In this document: piece after piece, positions 58,328 to 64,000 of the stretch | Position numbering within the stretch: position 1 is the first letter of the stretch | Layout: every line of letters starts with the position of its first letter | Origin: Telopea speciosissima | Lineage: Eukaryota > Streptophyta > Magnoliopsida > Proteales > Proteaceae | NCBI RefSeq assembly: GCF_018873765.1 | Contig: NC_057918.1 | Coordinates: 69,663,871-69,727,870, forward strand | Reading direction: 5' to 3' | Length of the DNA stretch: 64,000 nt | Program-made: the position numbers and the translations under genes | The notes under the pieces: generated by a model | Databases searched by the model: none | The model's input: the letters and a program-made list of their open reading frames with translations, nothing else | Told to the model about the DNA's origin: nothing

Positions 58328-61073
58328 TGAAATTATATTTGAGTTTATATAAGGGTTTTGAACAGTGCAGTTTCAATTAAATGGTACAGTTTGGTTTGGG
58401 TAGAAATCAAAATTGAACCGTTTATTAAATGGTTCATGTAATGCGAGCCATTTATTATTAAACTATTATATGATTCCTAAACAGTTTCATAGAAAATGAT
58501 GCACAAAAAAAACTACTATCACATAAAAAGACTTAAGCAATTATTTAATATAAGGGCAAAGGTTAGGCACGTAGCCTACTCCAGCCTCCAAGTATATGGA
58601 CGACTTTAATCAATAGACTGGGTATAGTGGAACTTTCAAATATTCGACTATGCATATGCACATTTTCGTCCCTAAACTTTATTTTATCACTTGACAAATT
58701 CCGTGTGTTGAAAAATAATATGTAAGTATGTCTATCCATGCACGAAAATTTGGGTCCATCTGATCAACCACATGACTGACACTTTTTTAATTTTAATAGC
58801 TTATCAGAATGGTCCAGTTATAGGAAGCATTTGCCGTAAAAATATTGTAATATATATTTTCAAACTATGATTCGACTTTGAAACCGTAACCGCTGTAAAG
58901 ATCAGTAGTCTGAGTCATTTGTGTATCAGAAATTAACTTGGCGTACGCAATTTTGTCTCACATATCAAAGGTTCAGAAAAAAGGTCAAAAAAAGAAAAAG
59001 AAAAAGAAAAAGAAAATCCCATTTAATTACATCTCCTTCATGTAAAGAAGGATGTTTCACATCACATGTTGTCCTACCACACATGGGCATGCTCAATTTC
59101 GCCAACAATCTCGCGAGCAAAAGCCAAAAGCCCATCCCCGCTCTAGTATGTCCACATCAACAAGAGGTACTAGCTAGCTAGAGCTTATGATTTCCTTACC
59201 CATATTTAAGGAGGATCTCTTCAGCCACTTTTTTAGTATTTCAGATCAAAATCATTAAAATCTATCATTGAAATAAGCCCTCATATTTAAAATCATATAA
59301 TATATTAATTAAATGTTTTTTTTTTTTGTTTGTGTGATTTTCTTATTCATAATCTTTGAGGTGTAACCTTATTTTTATACCATTTTAATATAATACATAA
59401 TTCTTTTCTAATGAGGATAATTATGTCATTTCATATGTATATTAGAAAAATATATATAACAATGGCACCTTTTGATATTACACAATGATACGTTACTTTC
59501 AAATTATTTTTAAAAATATTTTTATATTCTTATCTTAAAAGCAATAAATATATTTTATTATGAAAATGTATTTTTGATAAATTAATAGTATGCAAACAAC
59601 CATATATTTTCCCCCACATATTCACAGTGAATGTGTCAGATAAAGCTCAAATGGACAAGTTGAGCAGCACATAGAACGTAATTTTATTAAAATAACCCTT
59701 CGACGCTCACATAAATAAATTCAATTGATACTCTTATGACAAAGGGATGGGAGACACAATCCCACTATTCCTTATTAACTTGTAGTTGAGAAGGAATGAA
59801 ATCTTCAGTCTTCACATTTAACACAATGATTCAATGCATGAGAGGCTTGTAGAGATAAGTAGCGAGTCGAAACCAACATGTGCAAAACATTGAGAAACAC
59901 AAAATTCTTAGCATACTACGTACATTAATTATATCATAACTAAATGCAACAAAGCACAACCATTATCGTGTCTTGGTCATTCTTATACAAGATAAAAGTA
60001 GCCATCATAACCAAAATTGTGTTGATGACGTTGATAGGCCCCTGTAAATTTTGCGGACATGCTTACGTCATTTACTAGGATTCCAAGGTAAGATTTACAT
60101 CTTGGGGAAACATGCATTGGAGATAAGAAGACAATAATATCATTTGTTTCCACTAGGATCATGATAGTTATCAAGCATAATATATTATAGATGTTGGGTT
60201 TTTGGTTCAATTATTATGACTTGATTGATTTATTGGGTCCATATTAATTTACTTAAAGGGAATTTAATACAGATCGTCCATTATGGGGATGTATTAAGTC
60301 TGGGGTTTATTTATAGTAACCCTAAGTCTCTGTCATCCCCCAATTCAATTCGTAACTTTGCTCATGGAATTATAGAGGGAAATTATTGTTTGGGCACGAT
60401 GGGAATAACCTTAGGGCGAGTTAGAGTGTGTGGCTGTTAACCAAATGGAGAAGGTTGATCTTTGGAGATCTCATTCTTAAAGCTTAGATCTTTTACAAAC
60501 ATAAGGAACATGTATGTGATTCATCTCATCTCCTTTATTATTCCATTGGTTGTATTCTAGTATATGTGAAGTGAAGATCTTGTTAATGGGTTGATTAGTT
60601 AACCTAATAAGAGATTCTTGTTAAAACTTACACCGATGATGAGGCAAACCAAGATTGGGAGAAGGAAAACTCGGTCCTTAAACATTAATGATAGTATTGT
60701 TGCAAGAAAGCCTCTATTTCCAACTAGGTCATGCTATGACAATATAAGACCAAAATAAAACGGGTTCATTGAACTGGGTAATCTGGAGTGTCTAACCCCT
60801 TTCCGGACTATAACCTGGCCAGAACATTTGGCACAAACCTAATCGAGTTAACTGGGTAAATTAATTTTAGAATAATTTCAAAGGTCGTGGGCCATTTTTA
60901 GTTTGGTGCCCGGTTCAGTTTTCAAAACCATGGACCAATTGGTACCTGAATACCTGATACTTGATTGTCCTTAAGAAGTATGAGTGAGGGCTTTCCACCT
61001 CTTAGCTTAAAGGGGTTTGGGTGAGGGTGTCCACTCTTAATCGGATAGGGTATACATATGCAAACGTTACCAA
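58328..61073. other. intergenic, AT-rich, no gene recognised
   Basis: 58360-58470 has 'gtttattaaatggtt' words like the interior of the hAT-like element at 13474-14123. There is an AAAAAG repeat at 58990-59020. 60185-60760 contains 'tgttgggtttttgg' and paragraphs typical of retroelement sequence but no protein signature. No host gene seen. Confidence 0.4.
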
Positions 61074-61640
61074 TAGGGGTGTAAGTTTGGCCCTATCGCT
61101 CCAAGCCCGCCCTGAGCCCGAACAGGATCTGGGCTGGAATTTTCAACCTTGAGGGTGGGTTAGGGTTGTAATTTTCATGCCTTGGATTAGAGTTAGATTG
61201 GGCTAGGGTTGAGGCCCTAGATTAAGCCCAGCCTAGCCGGGCCCCATGTTAGGTTATGCTTTACAATTTATTGTTTACATTTTGCAAATTTTTTTTTAGT
61301 GTCTAATTATCTATTGGATTACCAAGAAAAAAAAATTAATTTATCTATTGAACGAAAATATTTAAAATTTTGAGATTGAACTAAGATTTTTAACTCAAAG
61401 AAAAATCTAATAGTCAATTGAGTATGAAACAAACCAATACCCAATTATGGGACGTAAATGGCAAAAAAGCAGGGCAAGTCAGGGCCAACCAAGCCCTAGC
61501 AAAAATCAAGGCTAATCAAGGCCAACATAGCCCTCGGCAAAAATCAAGGTCAATCAGGGCCAATCCGGCCTAACTCGTCCCAATTAGGGTCAATCAAGGC
61601 CAGGTTGGGTTTAGGCTGAGCCCGGTAGAGGTAGAGATAG
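61074..61640 (+). mobile_element. GC-rich TAGGGGTGCAA-family element, partial
   Basis: Begins TAGGGGTGTAAGTTTGGCCC with the family's 'gcccgccctgagcccgaac' words. The right terminus is not clear; later parts (61440-61640) repeat 'aatcaaggccaa' words. Confidence 0.55.
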
Positions 61641-62024
61641 GTGTCATTATACACCACCCAAAAACCTAATATTAAGATCTAACGTATTAATCAGAATATC
61701 AAACAATTGTACATTATCACCATAAAACCTAGATAGGTGGATTTCATTGAAATTTCTGGGCCTTATTTTAATGGTATCCCTTTTCAACCCACTTTAGAGA
61801 ATATTTTAGGGCTGTACTGCTTAGAGCCCATTTTAAAAACCACCTAGAGTTAAATGGGCCCATAGTCAATTAAGGCTTGATTCTAGTAGCCCAATTATAG
61901 CCTGAGACTGACTGAGCGTATGTAAACCGTACCATGTCTGTCTAAGCAAAATTTTTTCCTTTTTTTTTTTTAAATATATTTTTGGTAGAAATTTTTTTCC
62001 CTATGAGAGAGGCAAGGAGGGACC

Positions 62025-62128
62025 TTTATCCGTTGCTGTGTGCATCGTGCGGCCTTGGTGTGCACACATGGTTGCTGCTGCGATGCACGATGACACAGCA
62101 GCGCTGTAGTTACAACAACGGATAAAAA
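62025..62128. mobile_element. palindromic element, family E, about 400 bases upstream of the last gene
   Basis: Ends TTTATCCGTTGCTGTG and, opposite strand, TTTATCCGTTGTTGTAAC. Inner arms 'tgcatcgtgcgg' and 'cgatgcacgatg' pair with each other. Another copy is nested in 39584-39733. Confidence 0.7.
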
Positions 62129-62528
62129 TTCAAGAGGGAGAGAGAGTAGATTGTGGTTACTCGAGGTCAGATTTGACATCAGCACAATTTCAACGGTTAA
62201 AAGTGCTCCATATGATAGGCGAGGGATTGGAAAAATTGAACAGCAGAGGTCTCCTATCGAAAATAACACTAAATACAGGAGCACAATTGTAAAATACGAA
62301 AATCTCTTATCCTATTCTCGCGAGTTCAAACTTCAAATTCTCTGGATTTCTATCCTCGCAATTCGCAGGTTCAAATATTTGGACTTTTGGCTCCAAAAAG
62401 GCGTCAGCAAAGGAATACAGTCTACATAGGTACCATAGGATTTGGAGGCAATTCACCACAAGGGAAGAACTGTAAGAGGTTCTCACCAAAAAAAAAAAAA
62501 AAAAAACTGAAAAGGGTTTGGAGATAAG

Positions 62529-63196
62529 ATGAACTCAAAAGGGGCTCCGATTAGGGGATTTGGGCAGCGTTCTCTTTCTTCATCATTTGTCTTTCAATGC
62601 TGGAGCGGGTATGCTTATCCCCTCTTTCTCTGGGAACAATCGCTTGTTATTTCCCAACTCTTCTGTTGTCTGTTAGTGTTTCTGATTAATTCGCAACTTC
62701 TTTTTTCTGGGTTCTTTTCTTTGTGTCTCAAATCAGTTCCAAGGACTCCAATGGAGGTTTGGAATGCAAACCGTCGAAGCAGAAGTCACGCATATCTTTC
62801 TCTGACTTCCTTGATCGGAAGCTTAATAAGACTCTCATGTCGGCTAAGCCAGTTCAGGTATTTTAGATTTTGTGTTTTCCGCTTGTTTCTAACTCTGCTG
62901 CAAATGGATTTCGAGTCATTAATGGTGAGTCGATTTAATAACAGGCAAAACAGAAGCCCTTTTCATCACTGCTGGGGGACACGGATTCTGCTGCTCCTTT
63001 CAATGAACCAGTTGGGTCTCTTGATGAAGCCGTATTTGAACAGTTCAAGAATATTAGAAAAGATACTAAAGATTGTGATGGTTCTAGTCAGGGAGGTGAA
63101 ACTGAAGAATCAGCAAGAGCTGATGAGCAAGAATCAAGAAAAAGAAAATGCTCATTTGAAGGTTCTTATAAAGGTCAACACTCCTATCTCAGATAA
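62529..63196 (+). CDS. N-terminal part of an unrecognised protein
   Basis: Three exons fit: 62529-62608, 62737-62857 and from 62945, with matching phases and GT-AG sites. They encode MNSKGAPIRGFGQRS, a Ser-rich piece (SLSSSFVFQCWSGSKDSN), SRISFSDFLDRKLNKTLM, AKQKPFSSLLGDTD, then an acidic-to-basic stretch (GGETEESARADEQESRKRK). If exon 3 is not spliced, the frame stops at 63194-63196, giving 150 residues. A donor-like G|GT at 63161-63163 would instead continue into exons to the right, perhaps beyond the window. Composition (charged, low complexity, KRK cluster) suggests an intrinsically disordered, possibly nuclear protein. The SDFLDRKL and KPFSSLLG motifs look like conserved short motifs, but I do not recognise the family. 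Confidence 0.5.
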
Positions 63197-64000
63197 GTTA
63201 TAGCAAAATGCTCCCTTGCGCTTCAATTGTGCTCTTATTCATATATTTGTAAGTGGCTATGAAATTTCATGTAAAGATGAGCTTCCCTTTGCTCATTTGC
63301 ACTTATTTATGTGTGTGACTGATATCCTTTAGCACCAATATATTACATTGCTGCCTTATTAGCTTATCCTGGAAAATGCTTTATTTTGTGCTTGTCCTTA
63401 GGAATCAATTGAATTTGTACGGTTTGCTCTTTGACATCCAAAGACTTTTCCTATAGTTTATATTGTCTTCTGTGTTGTTTACTGTTATCATCAATCTCTG
63501 GAAACATCAAATAGTTCTTGCACCTTCTCTCTGATCTTATCTCCAATTGTTTCATTGACTGCTGAGTTCCTTTGCAATGACTAGGAAATCTTAGATCATA
63601 ACTGCCTGCTCATAACCTCTTCCTTCCTAGGACTTCTTAAAGAGGTCGCTAACTTGAAATTAAAAAAAAACCTTGGTTTCAGATGAATCAAGCACAAATT
63701 GTTGGCTGATGTGGCCCAATTGCCACATCAGCATAAGAGAGGTTGCAACTGGTGGCAGTATAAAACCACTAGTAACTTCCTTCATGGTAGGAAGTAACCC
63801 CAGTGTTTTAAAATGGCGAAGGGTTTCTGGCTTCATTAAGTTTGATGTAGAAAGATCCATCATCTTCTAAATTTTGAGAGATGAGAGAAGCCAGAAGATT
63901 CTCTCTGAAGGTGATACTATAGGAGACTGGAAAATGGAGACAGCAAGGAGCCGGAGTACTGTTGGACAGCATGGTGGGATTACGATCCTATTTGGAGGTA
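63197..64000. other. right edge, probably intron or downstream exons of the last gene
   Basis: No exon could be assigned. A frame at 63673-63870 is open but unrecognised. 'ctctgaag|gtgatact' near 63906-63920 may be an exon end. Confidence 0.3.

Noticed and set aside
1-64000. CRISPR arrays, operons, bacterial ribosome sites or a new defence-type gene cluster
   Set aside because: The window is plant nuclear DNA with spliced, unrelated genes. Repeats are dispersed transposons, not regularly spaced arrays.

Overview
The window is nuclear DNA from a flowering plant. The evidence is introns bounded by GT-AG (and two GC-AG) splice sites, plant-specific gene families, an AU-type SINE, plant LINEs, Copia and Gypsy relatives, and many small non-autonomous DNA transposons. 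Nothing looks bacterial or organellar. The clade cannot be fixed from the sequence alone; the gene content fits a dicot-like or early-diverging angiosperm with a repeat-rich genome.

Six host genes can be read with some confidence, and one more starts near the right edge. In order: (1) an intronless nodulin-related protein 1 (NRP1) gene, + strand, 6164-6646. (2) Two tandem VAMP72-type R-SNARE genes, both - strand with five exons. Copy 1 (7862-11033) has a shortened, diverged exon 1; copy 2 (16015-21791) looks fully normal. (3) A cytosolic tryptophanyl-tRNA synthetase gene, - strand, 12 exons over 25519-38061, 401 residues. (4) A plastid-targeted protein of unknown function resembling Arabidopsis At4g13200, + strand, three exons over 39874-44014. 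(5) An F-box/PP2-B protein, - strand, three exons over 54688-56072. (6) The N-terminal part of an unrecognised gene, + strand, from 62529. Exon phases and lengths were added up by hand for each spliced gene and give uninterrupted frames.

The rest is mostly mobile-element debris. A Copia element with both LTRs and a 5-bp target duplication lies at 49411-54043; it is old and broken, and its right flank carries two extra copies of the LTR tail. A second, fragmentary Copia remnant (about 44970-48140) was hit by a hAT-like non-autonomous element and by a 2-kb Mutator-like element. Intron 8 of the tRNA synthetase gene holds an LTR plus gag of a Gypsy-type element, LINE pieces and a palindromic element. 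LINE fragments, a TRIM, an AU SINE, at least three hAT-like non-autonomous families (three copies with exact 8-bp target duplications) and several families of 100-230 bp palindromic foldback elements fill the spacers and introns.

The genes do not form a pathway; this is an ordinary plant gene neighbourhood. I found no convincing new multi-gene system. The most interesting items are the VAMP72 paralog with a longin domain lacking its first helix, the shared GC-AG intron in the two VAMP72 copies, the layered insertions in the Copia remnant, and the recurrent long palindromes.
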